Source of the DNA: Gonocerus acuteangulatus
Lineage: Eukaryota; Arthropoda; Insecta; Hemiptera; Coreidae
Assembly: GCA_946811695.1 (NCBI GenBank)
Contig: OX328123.1
Location: 41,697,335-41,761,334 of the forward strand
Direction of reading: 5' to 3'
Length of the DNA stretch: 64,000 nucleotides
Part shown: positions 21,373 to 32,347 of the stretch, piece after piece
Numbering within the stretch: the first letter of the stretch is position 1
Layout of the letters: every line of letters starts with the position of its first letter
The notes under the pieces: generated by a model
Told to the model about the DNA's origin: nothing
Seen by the model: the letters and a program-made list of their open reading frames with translations, nothing else
Databases searched by the model: none
Made by a program: the position numbers and the translations under genes

Positions 21373-22426
21373 CATGCTGGCCACCACATGGTCCGAATAC
21401 CAAGCTCGTCCATGTAGCCCCTTACGAGATTGGACGAGCATTATCCTGCATAAAGAGGAATTCATTACCTATAAACGCACCAAAAGGCACCACATATTTC
21501 TCTAGGATGTCGGTGATGTACGTGTATGCATTGATAACTGGTCTTTGGAACACATGGAGGTCTGTACTTGCCTCTAAAAAAATGCCACCCCAAACCATCA
21601 CCGACCCTCCTCCGAACTGGATTCTTCCCGCTATATTACACTGCCCATACCGTTCTCCTGGTCTTCTCCATAGTCGAACTCGACCATCTGAAGCATAGAG
21701 ATTATACCTGGACTCTTCAGAAAACAGAACAGAGGCCCAATCGTCTTCAGTCCATACGGCATGTTCTCTACAAAATCAGCGGCGAGCCGCTCGGTGTTCT
21801 GGGGTCAGGAGAGGACCGGAAGCGAGACCATAGCATTTAGCCCAGCTTCAGTGAGCCTTCTGCGTACAGTTCGTGAGCTGAAATCTGTTTCCTGCATGGG
21901 GTATATAAGGAGGGGGCTGCGCCCCCCCCCCCGAAATTTTGATTTGATCTGTAAAAATTTCTTAAAACCCTTAAAAATAAATTATATAAGGTCATTTAGT
22001 TCATAAAACATATTCTATTTTGGGTGTAATAGCGTTTAAGTTGGCTAAAAATCTTCCAAGATCTAAATTGTTAGTATTCCATACACCTGAAATGGTCTCA
22101 GCCCCCCCCCCGAATTTTTCCCAGCCCTTTCCGAAATTATTTTCTATATGCGCCCATGGTTTCTCGAGCGTCTATGAGAGATCTCAACTGGTCTGGGAGC
22201 GGTTTTTGAGGGCCTGAATCAGAATTAAGTGGTCATCAGCACTGTCAGTCGTTCTCTGACGCCCTGATCTCGGCCTCCTATCGAAGCTTCCTGTCTCCCT
22301 GTACCTTTGGACTGCACGCTGAACCGTTGTTTCAGGCAGTCCTAGTGCTCTGGAGGCGTATCGCTGGCTCCGGCCGTCCGCTATTAAAGCAACAGCCTGA
22401 TCAACTATAACAACATCCAAAACCAC
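21373..22426 (-). pseudogene. Tc1-like transposase (DDE family), broken
   Basis: From 22426: MVLDVVIVDQAVALIADGRS followed by YASRALGLPETTVQRAVQRY, the N-terminal paired-like helix-turn-helix, then RRPRSGRQR, the GRPR-like AT-hook linker. About 79 residues remain before the reading frame meets the MITE. Beyond it, LNAMVSLPVLS, ENMPYGLKTIG, QMVEFDYGEDQENGMGSVI and WFGVAFF correspond to the DDE catalytic core in shifted frames. LEKYVVPFGAFIGNEFLFMQ DNARP is the segment holding the second aspartate, and VRGYMDELGIRTMWWPAW leads to the usual DWPARSPDLNP block, where it is cut off. Multiple stops; non-functional. Confidence 0.92.
21887..22166 (+). mobile_element. hAT-type MITE inside Tc1 transposase
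   Basis: The element at 21895-22158 starts CATGGGGTATATA and ends TATATGCGCCCATG, with subterminal C-runs. Flanks GTTTCCTG (21887-21894) and GTTTCTCG (22159-22166) are a slightly diverged 8-bp duplication. Same family as 12527-12779. Confidence 0.88.
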
Positions 22427-22678
22427 TTCAACTCTTCAAAAATGATCTTTTGTAAACTGAAAATGTTTTCCAGTAAAAAGAAACACAAAGCAAAAATCAG
22501 TGCGCGTTTTATTTTTACTTTGGAAGTGTGTTCATTTTCTTTTTTTTTTTTTTTTTTTTTTTACTTACCTAATTGTATTTTTAAGATTTTTTTTTCTTTT
22601 TGTCTTCAGTTATGGTGTCCTATAAGCTGAATATATACAATGCTTTTTGAGTTCAAAATTTGCAAATTCTATTAACCT

Positions 22679-22683
22679 GGAAA

Positions 22684-22759
<76 letters not shown>

Positions 22760-22776
22760 TTTTTTGGAAAAGAAAT
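22679..22776 (-). mobile_element. Poly-A-only retroposition with 11-bp target duplication
   Basis: GGAAAAGAAAT occurs at 22679-22689 and 22766-22776. Between them are 76 bp of T with a single C at 22740. A target duplication around a pure homopolymer suggests insertion of a poly-A tail with essentially no body. Replication slippage at a short T-run with a chance flanking repeat is the alternative. Confidence 0.6.
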
Positions 22777-22820
22777 AACGACGAAATTCAAGGTGCTCTG
22801 GTTTTTTGTCCAGCAGTGTA

Positions 22821-23700
22821 TAATTATAAACATGAGCGTAGTATAAAAGATGCCCAGAAGAGCCGAGGGACTTCCTTTTAGTTATCTTTCAGATTATTAT
22901 GAAGAGATTGTTTAACTTTACTAAGAAAGTTAAGCTTTTATGAAACAGGTAAAGCTTTGTAATAATGAACATCAGAATGTTTAGCTTAACTCAGAAAGTC
23001 AAGCTTTTCGAACAAACTGTTTTAAATATAGTTTGGACATTTTAAAATTTATTAAAAACATAATTTATTAATTACATGGTGGTAGAATAGAAAATGCTAC
23101 GTAAGGACAGAACTAGGAAGGATTTTATAAGATCTCTTAAAAATATTGGGTGACTATAGATTTGCTTAAAACTGAGAATTCGGAGGGAACTGTATATAAT
23201 AAGTATTACAATTCTTACAAACTACATATTTATTTTAATGGTAATCAATTACAGATTTTTGGGCCTATTATAATAACATGTTACTAATTATCTACATGTT
23301 AATATCATTTTGCAGCAGCCAAGTGAAACATTCCTTTTTTCGAATGAAAATCCATTACTCCTAGTTTCCCTACCTCCCTAGGCAAGAACCCATTACAGTC
23401 AAGGTTAATTTGTCTAATATTTTTACATTATCATATAAAAATGATAGTGAACAAAATCTCAACAATTTTCTTGTATTGACAGAAGGCCAATGAATAAAAT
23501 CAAATTAACATAAACGTCAATTTATTACAAATGGCTCTCCATGTTTCGCATCCATGGAATTAGGAACCTAAAAACTAGATACAGCTTAATGGAATGATGA
23601 TAATTTTTCCGCTAGAAAAGTGCCTTCATTACAGAAGATCTTTTACATTGCAACAGTCAGCTGTGTTTTTAGTTAGTTGTCTAACACCGATATAGAGGAA
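22821..23700. other. AT-rich DNA, no gene
   Basis: No recognised coding region. AAGTTAAGCTTTT-like phrases near 22930 and 23000 hint at an old duplication. Confidence 0.35.
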
Positions 23701-25234
23701 TCTATTATATAAAAATGAATCACTAAATGTGTTGGTAAGCGCAAATCTCGAGAACAACTGAACCGATTTCGCTAATTCTTTTTTTATAATATTCCTTGAA
23801 CTACGAGGATGGTTCTTACGGAGAGAAAAATTAAAAAAATTGACTGAAAAAGTCTAAAATCAACACTTTTCGGTTCTTTTTTGCTTCGTTAACACAAATT
23901 CATTTTTAAATAAAAACATATGTTCTCAATCATAATATTTTTAACAGTTAACGAATTAAGGTTATTTTTGCATAAGAAAAAATAATAAATAAAAACATGT
24001 AATCACTAGGTGACAATAGAACCACATATTAACAATGAAATTTAAATAAATTTATATTTGTGTTAACGAACTAAAAAAAGTCTGTCTCGCAGGACTGCAT
24101 CATCTTAGCGCGGTTCCGTTCATATCCCTAGTCTAATTTGGAAAGATTAAAATAGAAGCAGTTATTATTTTGGTTCCACCAGTCTTTTTTTTTTAATTAA
24201 TTATTATAATGGCGTGTCAACCCTTAAGGTCACTAACGCCATTCCTGTGAGTAGTAAAGTCTTGAAAGGTCATGATTTACAATCTTACCTGGAAGGGTCT
24301 GCTACACTAGAAACTGACCCGCTAGTGACAAGGTCTTGGAATCTTGGAAATCTATATTTCTAACAATAAATTGTTTTGTTATTTTACTTAACCAGTTTTA
24401 TTGTCAAATACATTATCCAACTATAAGCAATTAAAAAATAAAAATAAATAAAACAGACAAAAAGAACCATTGGAATAAACGAAATCAATTAATTTAAAGC
24501 TTGAAGCACTTTTTTCTCCGATTGACATCGCCAAATTAAAACTTTCATTAGAACCTTTTTTGTAGACCATTTAGTAAGCTTCCGAATGGTAATCTTCCGC
24601 TTCACAAGATTGTCAACGGTTTTCGAGATACTAACGAAATTATACAAAGTTACCAAAACTTTTTTGTCTGTTAATAAAATATTTTATTCTAACCCTTCCT
24701 TTACTCTAAACGTAACAAAAATGTCAACATATTAGTGTTGATGAAACTCAAACATGCAGAATATGCTTCAACTGTATCCCATAATTCTAAGTACCAAAAT
24801 CAAAGACAAAGAACCCTCCCTAGGAAGGACGCTAGGCAGTTGAAAAGCTATATATCTTGGAAATCCATATCTCTAACATTAAATTGTTTTTCTTATTTTT
24901 CTTAACCTGTTTTATTTTCAAATACATTATCCAACAATAAGCAATTAAAAAATAACAAGGAATAAAAAACAGACAAAAAGAACAGTTCGAATAAGCGAAA
25001 TCAATTACTTTAAAGTTTTAAGCTCTTATTTCTCCGATTGACATCGCCTTATCAAAACTTTCATTAGAACCTTTTTAGCGCGGTTCCTCCCTCCCCCATA
25101 GGGAGGAACCCCGCTTATAAGGTTGATACAATGAAACAATCCGGACGTGCCGACAAGAAAATTTCGCGTTTCAGAACCCCTAGAGACCGAAAATAACGGT
25201 GGTTCAAATTTGTATATATATATATATATGTATA

Positions 25235-25289
<55 letters not shown>

Positions 25290-26548
25290 CTGTTCGCTCA
25301 TTTCTGGCTTCCCTGATGGTCCGATTTTGATGAAATTTGGTACAAAAATCAGTCGTCCAATTTGAAAGGTCAAGTTCGTTAACCAGCAAAATCCGCCCAC
25401 TGGAAGATGGCGTTTGGGGCGAAATTCGCGCAGAAAAAATCGTAACGCTTACGTTTTTGAGTTCATAAGCTTGTAAGTACGCTTTTTATAGGCTTCTTGG
25501 GCTAGGAAAACGAATGAAACCATTTTCAAGGCGATAGCTTTAACCGTTTTCGAGAAAATTGGAAAAATAGTTTTTGAATACCGTTTTTGGTTTGGGTACT
25601 TAGAATTACGGGATTCAGTTGAAACTTTATCTGCATGTTTTACTTTCATTAAAACTAATATGTTGAAAGTTTTGTTACGTTTGGAGTTAAGGAAGGGTTA
25701 GAATAAAATATTTTATGAACAGACATGAAAAGTTTTGGGAAGTTCGTATACTTTCATTAATATCTCGAACACGGTTGGGAAATCGTGGTAAGTGGATAGA
25801 AACTATTTGAAAGCTTACTAAATTCTCTACAAAAAAGAATCTGAAACTATTTTTGATTAGGTTATGTCAATCGGAGAAATAAGTGCTTAAAACTTCAAAT
25901 ACGTCTGTTTTGTTCTTATGAACGGGTTTTTGTCGTTCTTGTTGTAATTTTTGTCTCTTTCCCTTCGTTTTTTATTGCTTTTTATTTTTGTAATTTCTTA
26001 GGTTGCGAAAATTTTGTGTGTAAAACAGGATATGAAAAATGAGGCCAATTTTCTGTTGCTAGAAATAATATAAATTTTGGGAACTTTCATTAATATCTCG
26101 AAAACTGTTGAGAATTTTGGTAAACGGAAGAATACCATTAGAAAGCTTATTAAATGCTCTACATAAAAGTTTCTAATGAAAGTTTTGATTAGGCGATGTC
26201 AATCGGAGAAATAAGAGCTTAAAGCTTTAAAGTAATTGATTTCGCTTATTCGAAGTTTTCTTTTTGTCTGTGTTTTATTCCTTGTTATTTTTTAATTGCT
26301 TATAGTTGGATAATGTATTCGAAAATAAAACAGGTTAAGTAAAATAAGAAAAACAATTTATTGTTAGAAATATAGAGTTCCAAGATTCCAAGACCTTGTA
26401 ACTAGCGGGACGGTTTCTATTGTTGCCGACCCATCCAGGTAAGATTGTAAATCCTACCTTTCAAGACTGGTGGAACCAAAATATAACTGTCAGGGTTCGG
26501 TCACTGCTACTTAATATAACTACATTTTATCGTAAAAATGGTTTTATT

Positions 26549-26582
26549 GACGTTTCGGCTTGAACTTCAAGCCTTCATCAGG
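26549..26582 (-). ncRNA. Candidate hammerhead core in PLE terminus
   Basis: Minus strand: CTGATGA (perfect core box), stem II GGCTTGAA/TTCAAGCC, GAAA, ACGU and GUC. Compared with 7978-8036, the GGCAAC part of stem I after GUC is missing, so stem I is probably impaired in this copy. Confidence 0.5.
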
Positions 26583-26645
26583 GCTGTAAATACAAGTAGG
26601 ACATATTTAACACTAATATATGCACATATCTATGTAAATATACCT

Positions 26646-26717
<72 letters not shown>

Positions 26718-27449
26718 CATATATAATATATATATATATATTTATATATATATGCATATACACATACACATATACACGCACACATATGTACATATTAGAG
26801 AACTGCACGGATAAGTAAAAAGTAATCGGATAAATAATCGCCGATTATAAAACGGACGATGCGAGTACATACTCGGCATCGTTTCGAATTGGCATCGCCG
26901 AGTATAAACTGGACGATGCGAGTACATACTCGGCATCGTCCGGAATTGGCATCGTCGATTACTTTACATTACGATTACGAGTAATACTCGTGAGTACTGC
27001 ATCGTAATCATCGTAAATAACTGTCGACTTCTCGACATGTCGATACAGGAGGCAAGATAAGCAACAGATGAATTAGGTAGTAAATAAGGGGATTATAGAG
27101 TATTTTTTTTTTTTTCTTTCTGAAAATAGTTTCTGAGATATAAGCGATCGAAAATCGGGATTTATAGGACTCAATGACTCATAGGAGGCATTTCCCATGA
27201 TGCTAAAGACTTGAAATTTTGCAGGATGATAGATATGAAGGTGTTATTAAAGGAAAAAAATAGAAAAATCCTGAAAAGGTGTGTTTGACGCCGCTTCTGG
27301 AGCGGTGTCGTGCCAGTTTTGTTACTTCCTTGGGAAACCCGTCATTCCGTCCGAAACCCATGATGTGGGGTATCAAATGAATCGTCTCGGTATGAAGAAC
27401 CTATATTTGATGTTTTAAGAAACATTTAGAAGCATATAGGCTTGGTCAA

Positions 27450-28080
27450 AATCTTATACCAGCTGTCTGTCTGTAGGTTTGTTCCTTATACAAATCTGAA
27501 CCGTTTGACCAATTTTGACTAAACATGGGACACAGGCGGGTCTTGATATGGGGGTAATCATAGGCTAGGTTAAATTGTCCATCAGCTGTCTGTTTGTTCC
27601 TTATACAAATACACACCGTTTGACCGATTCTAACAAAACTTGGCAAATCAGTAGGTCTTGATCCTGGGATTGGCATAGACTATGTCAAAATCATTAATCA
27701 GCTGTCTATCTGTCTGTTTGTTTATTATACAAATCCACACAGTTTGACCGATTTTGACAAAATTTGACACACAGGTCGGTCTTGATCCGGGGAGTGTCAT
27801 AGGGTAGTTCAAAATAGTCTATCAGCTGTTTGCTTAACTGTTTATTCCTTATACAAATCCACACGATTTGACCGATTTTGATCAAACATGGTATATAGGT
27901 AGTTTATTATCCGGGGAGTGTCATAGGCTATGTCAAAATCGTCTATCAGCTGTCTGTCGGCATGTTTGTTCTTACGCTAATTCACACCATTTTACCGATT
28001 TTGACCAAACTTGGCACACAGGTAGGTCTTGGTCCGGGGAATGCACTTGACTAAGGTCAAAAAGGTCTTTCATCTGTCAA
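27450..28080 (-). repeat. Tandem array, ~116-124-bp unit, five units plus a partial
   Basis: AGCTGTCTG-type landmarks at 27461, 27584, 27700, 27824 and 27948, with a partial at 28071. Each unit contains TGTTCCTTATACAAATC, CGTTTGACCGATTTTGAC and AGGTCTTGATCCGGGG. The same phrase occurs once, in the opposite sense, at 55365-55440. No coding function. Confidence 0.9.
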
Positions 28081-28200
28081 ATATCAAGCATTAAGAAGAA
28101 CTTTATGCAGACTCCAAAGACCCTGGTCTTATATGAAGTACAAAAGCCAGTAGGTATGCGGCAACTAAATTTTAATTGATACTTAGAAAATAGTAATGAG

Positions 28201-28722
28201 ATCCCAAAAAAAAAAACATAAATGTGAAATAGAGGCCAAGTCCCCCCCCAAAAAAAATATTGGCAATACAAGAAGATGATACAAGAAAGATATGTCCAAG
28301 TTCATTACTTAGAAAGACCTATTAATTACTTACTAAGAAGAATAAAGACACAACTGACCTTTAAAAATAACAATAAAAATACTTTTATCCAGTTACTAAA
28401 ATATAAATTTCTTCAACCAGGTATATTCTTAAACTTGGCAATGTTTACTTTTCTCTCTAAAGATAATTTCGGCACAAATAAAACATTGCCAAGTTTAATA
28501 ATATACCTGGTTGAGGAAATTTATATTTTAATACCTGGATAAAAGCATTTTTATCGTTGTTTTTAAAGGTCAGTTGAAGTGTCTTTACTGTACTTAGTAA
28601 GTAACTAATAGGTCTTCTAAGTAATGAACTTGGACATTTCTTTCTTGTATCATCTCTTGTATTGGCAAATATTTTTGGGGGGAACTTGGCCTCTATTTCA
28701 CATTTATGTTTTTTGGGGGATG
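28201..28722. repeat. Foldback: ~245-bp inverted arms, 34-bp loop
   Basis: The left arm 28201-28446 (ATCCCAAAAAA...AAACTTGGCAATGTTT) and right arm 28481-28722 (AAACATTGCC...GGGAT) are reverse complements with few mismatches. Landmarks are GATACAAGAAAG, CCAAGTTCATTACTTAG and TCAACCAGGTATATT. A transcript would form a long near-perfect hairpin. Confidence 0.9.
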
Positions 28723-30019
28723 CGTTTAATACTAATGATATTTATTAATGACCTAGGTGTCTAAGCGTCCTAAAAAAAAAAAGTCTTTACTTATTAACTA
28801 CCTATCATCATTTTTATTATTATTATATTACGGCAATCACTAATATTTTAATATCTTTCCCCTTTTTTTCATTTTATTATATAATGACGATTCAGGAGAT
28901 GTACTTGCGAAAAGCACTAGACAAGCTGAACTCGCTCTATTTCCCTTTTTTCTCAATGGAGTGGATGATTCCCTTCTTGGTTCGTTCTTTGGTTTCATCC
29001 AACGCTGTTCTAGACCTGTCACTTATTCCTGAACTAGTTGCAGAAAGTATCCTTTTATTTGCCTCATCAAGAATAATTTCATTGCTTAATCAGGATGAAT
29101 AATATTGCTCAAGCCTCATCTATCAACCTTTCTTCATTTACCTAAATAATTTTTTTATGAAATCTGATTACTAATTTTATTTATCTAAATCATTCTCTAA
29201 AATTCCATCCATACTCTAGTACAATCCTTCGGTAAAGGGCATCATATGATTTGGACTTATGAATTATTTCTGCCATTTCTCGGAGGCATGTTACACCTTA
29301 ACAGAGAAATATATATCAGCCAAAATCACACTAGATCTACCACACATTAAAGCAGACACAGATGAACCTAATATTTTTGGACAAGTCCCCACCTACCTAG
29401 GTAGTTGGCCTACTACCTTAACTCTTTCAGGACTATTAGCTTCGAAAAGAATTTCAATCAGGGCCTATGTCTTCCTTTTGTATTGTTATTTCGGCAAACA
29501 TATAAAACAAATAAATAAGTGAAAAACTTTTAAAATGATGTACGAGCTACCATTTGTAATGTGTAGTAAATGTTAACATATTTTGTATACGGTGCTAGTC
29601 CACGTATTTCAAGGAAACATAATATATTTTTAAAACAACAGCGTTTCCACATATTATGTGGATTAGAGTAGAGCTGGAAAACTCTACATCTTAAATGCTG
29701 ATATTAGAAACAGGAAAAAACGCGCGTGAATGTGAATGACAAAATAAAAAAAAAAAACGTTACCAAGAACGTCTTTTTACATTCGGCAGGACAGGATTAA
29801 CGGTTATATCTGCCTTTATTTATGTTTTTTTTTCTTTTATCACCTTAAAAAAATGTTTATTTCTTATATTACCTTTATTACTGATTCTTCTGGATTTTAA
29901 TATAGACTGTATTACATTGTTTTTGTTTACGTTACAATTGTATAGTCACTGTAGTTTCGTTGAGTTGTAAGTAATACAGTGGACTTCATTAAACATGGCG
30001 AGGCGAACCAGTATATAAC
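28723..30019. other. Interior of hAT-like element, no recognisable gene
   Basis: Open frames of 60-88 codons (28884-29102, 29259-29522 and one on the minus strand at 28840-29022) show no domain I know. They could be decayed transposase, but I see neither a BED finger nor the hATC dimerisation motif. Confidence 0.4.
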
Positions 30020-31013
30020 GTAGTTATTCACGGCGATACCGATACCAAACCTGCAATACTCCACGATGCCGATGCCAAACCCCTCTGTACTCGGCGATGC
30101 CGATGCCAAATATTATTTTACTCGGCGATGCCGATGCGGCACGATGCCGATGCCGGTGTTCGGAATGAGTATGAGTACACATAAAGTATTCGAGGTACTC
30201 GTCCCATGAGTATACCTACTCGTGATTACGCGATGCCATACTTACTCGTGCAGGTCTCTAGTACATATATATGCCCACATACATACACATATGGGGTATG
30301 TATTATTAAGTAGCAGTGACCTAACCCGGACAATCCCTACCTTGCATCATCAACGGTCAACGATCTCCTCTCAACAAAATAATAACTGCTTCTATTTTAA
30401 TCTTTCGAAATTAGACTAGGGATAAGAACGGAATCGCGCTAAGATGAGGCAGTTCCTGCGAGTCGGACTTTTTTTAGAGCATTTAATAAGATTTCTAATG
30501 GTATTCTTTTGTTTACCAAGATTCTCAACCTTTTTCGAGATATTAAGGAAAGTAAACAAAGTTACTAAAACTTTTTATGTCTATTAATAAAATATTTTAT
30601 TCTAAGCCTTCCTTAACTCCAAATGTAACCAAAATTTCAACATATTAGTTTTGATGAAAGTAGAACATGCAGAAAATGTTTCAACTGAATCCCATGATTC
30701 TAAGTACCCAAACCAAAAACGGTATTCAAAAAATATTTTTCCAATTTTCTCGAAAACGGTTAAAGCTATCGCCTTGAAAATGGTTTCATTCGTTTTCCTA
30801 GCCCAGGAATCATATAAAACGAGTATTTAGAAGCTTATGAACTCAAAAACGTAAGCGTTACGATTTTTTTTGCACGAATTTCGCCCCAAACGCCATCTTC
30901 CAGTAGGCGGATTTTGCTGGTTAACGAACTTGACCTTTCAAATTGGACGACGGATTTTTGTACCAAATTTCATCACAATCGGACCATTAGGGAAGCCAGA
31001 AATGAGCGAACAG

Positions 31014-31091
<78 letters not shown>

Positions 31092-31279
31092 ATATATATA
31101 TATATACATATACAAATTTGAACCACCGTTATTTTCGGTCTCTAGGGGTTCTGAAATATATTCCCATACAAAAGATTCGTACATAAGGTCAATTTGAACT
31201 TTAGTACCATACCATAAAGTTTAAGTTATTGGAGGGGTTCTGGGAAGGCTAAACAATTTAGTGTTATTAGTATCGTATA

Positions 31280-31362
31280 AATATTAATGTTAATTTTTTT
31301 TTTTTTCCTTTTCTTTTGGTGCATCTACTGCTGAGGTCATTAGCACCAATATTAATGTTAAT
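31280..31362 (-). mobile_element. 53-bp LINE tail insertion with 15-bp target duplication
   Basis: AATATTAATGTTAAT at 31280-31294 and 31348-31362 flanks 53 bp. Minus strand: GGTGCTAATGACCTCAGCAG, TAGATGCACC, AAAAGAAAAGG and poly-A. It matches the 3' terminus of the LINE at 20531-20583. The unoccupied site is seen in the Helitron copy at ~9069. Confidence 0.9.
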
Positions 31363-31610
31363 ATTTTCAATATTTATACGATGGTACTCAAAAACAAATT
31401 GACTATGGTAAAATGTAAATTGTCTGTGGTAAAATGTAAATTGTCTGTGGTAAAATGTAAATTGTCTATGGTAAAATGTAAATTGTCTGTGGTAAAATGT
31501 CACTTGAAATGTAAACATCTCTTTGCTGTGCATCTATAATATTAATAAATCTAATAGCCACAAATATCTATAAAATTACTAAAGTGTTGTGTGTTTGTGA
31601 ATTACTAAAT

Positions 31611-32041
31611 ATGCCTCCTATAAGGCGGCGGACAAATTTAGGCAGAAGAACCCGAAATGCAACGCATCAAATTAATTATCAATATAATCGTACTGCCCAG
31701 GAACGTAATGATCGCAATGAACGTGAAATTATTCGGTTAAGGCAGATCCGTGAAGCGATTTGACTCATGAAGTGAAGGAAACATCCCAAAAATATTTTTT
31801 TGTTGGCCAGTGTAATGGTGCAAGTTTGAATCGAGCTGCTGTAAATTCATTACTGTGCCTGCAGCTGTGTTGCTATTGGACCTATGAACTCAGTTTGACT
31901 AGAAACAAATCCCAGGGGCAGTCATTAAGTGTTTGTGGTATTAATCTAGAAAACTCATGTTTCTCGCACGGTATTTTTTGTGTATGTTGCCTGTTTCCGT
32001 GTTGGAAAACCATCTGCTCTGTTTATTTACGCGCGAGGTAA
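31611..32041 (+). pseudogene. Helitron protein termini, same internal deletion as 9272
   Basis: 31611-31763 encodes 50 residues: MPPIRRRTNLGRRTRNATHQ, ending REIIRLRQIREAI then stop. From ~31893 the frame reads LTRNKSQGQSLSVCGINLEN then CFSHG, helicase motif V-VI. A shifted frame supplies YVACF(R)VGKP and LFIYARGNQTKNIVYH. The 5' and 3' coding ends are joined with a small unexplained middle (around 31770-31860). It is the same derivative as at 9272-9682, slightly better preserved at the N-terminus. Confidence 0.8.
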
Positions 32042-32347
32042 TCAAACAAAAAATATCGTGTACCATAAATATGAAACAATAAATATGAAAATTAATTTAG
32101 AATAGGTAAGTAAAAATAAAATGAAATATAATAAGTAGGTATCATAATAAGAAATCTGAAATTGTAATTTTCATTCTGATTTTTTAGTGACTATTAAAAG
32201 AATTTTAAGTGTTTTATAATTTTTATTTTTTGACATAATGTAATTGTTCACTTATTAACTTTCTTTTTTTATCTTACTAGCTGACCTGGTGTCCCGAATA
32301 ACAGAATAAGTATTAAAAAAATAAAGAATCGACTGTTAGGCGGTAAG

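Larger units (their letters stand above)
21373..22820 (-). mobile_element. Tc1-like element, 3'-truncated, split by a MITE
   Basis: The outer end lies at 22818, where the minus strand reads CACTGCTGGACAAAAAACC next to TA (22819-22820), a Tc1-type terminus. The transposase runs leftwards from 22426 to about 21373. The opposite terminus is missing: similarity stops in the catalytic domain and abuts Helitron coding sequence. A hAT MITE (21895-22158) and a poly-T insert (22690-22765) lie within. Confidence 0.85.
26788..30268. mobile_element. hAT-like transposon, 3.47 kb, 8-bp target duplication
   Basis: GTACATAT at 26788-26795 and 30261-30268 is a perfect 8-bp duplication. The element 26796-30260 has inverted ends TAGAGAACTGCACGG/CGTGCAGGTCTCTA. 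Subterminal regions (26820-26960; 30020-30240) are packed with GCATCG/CGATGC motifs, likely transposase-binding repeats. The interior contains a ~123-bp tandem array and a long foldback. I could not recognise a hAT transposase, so it is probably non-autonomous. Inserted into the short PLE. The hAT-like class is inferred from TSD length and TIR. Confidence 0.82.
26478..30388 (-). mobile_element. Penelope-like element (short) with 12-14-bp target duplication
   Basis: AAAATATAACTG (26478-26489) and AAAATAATAACTG (30376-30388) flank the insertion. Its ends are inverted copies (CGGTCACTGCTACTTAATA at the left; TTAAGTAGCAGTGACC at the right), both related to the PLE termini at 5821 and 8105. Apart from a later hAT-like insertion, only ~410 bp of PLE remain: terminal unit, hammerhead-like motif, (TA)n tract and the opposite end. 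No reverse transcriptase. Confidence 0.82.
25072..30473 (-). mobile_element. Family A (-) copy, split by a PLE
   Basis: Begins AGCGCGGTTCCTCCCTCC with the terminal hairpin, carries (TA)n at 25212-25284, and extends to 26489. It resumes at 30375 (CAAAATAATAACTGC) and ends GCGAGTCGGACTTTTTT. Joined at the PLE target duplication, the two parts match the intact minus copy at 13350-15000. Confidence 0.8.
24078..31156 (+). mobile_element. Family A (+) copy, split by a family A (-) copy
   Basis: Left part 24078-25071 runs from the GTC...CGCAGG start to TTTCATTAGAACCTTTTT. Right part ~30474-31156 resumes with TAGAGCATTTAATAAG and runs through its (TA)n tract (31017-31113) to CTAGGGGTTCTGAAA, lacking the last ~80 bp. 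In unsplit copies these phrases are adjacent (GAACCTTTTTTGTAGAGCAT). The minus-strand copy between them was inserted at the T-run. Some internal rearrangement near 24800-24860 is also present. Confidence 0.75.
23701..32347 (+). mobile_element. Helitron copy 2, split by a ~7 kb nested insertion
   Basis: The 5' part 23701-24077 begins TCTATTATATAAAAATG after A23700 and follows the Helitron at 8536 to AACGAACTAAAAAAA. The 3' part resumes at 31157 with TATATTCCCATACAAAAGAT, exactly where the first copy continues after a short gap, and runs to 32347. There the 3' hairpin and CTAG are lost. Everything in between is inserted sequence. Assigning the two halves to one element rests on the complementary breakpoints. 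Confidence 0.8.

Noticed and set aside
28840..29522. hAT transposase inside the 26796-30260 element
   Set aside because: I could not find a BED finger, the catalytic DDE context or the C-terminal hATC motif in any frame.
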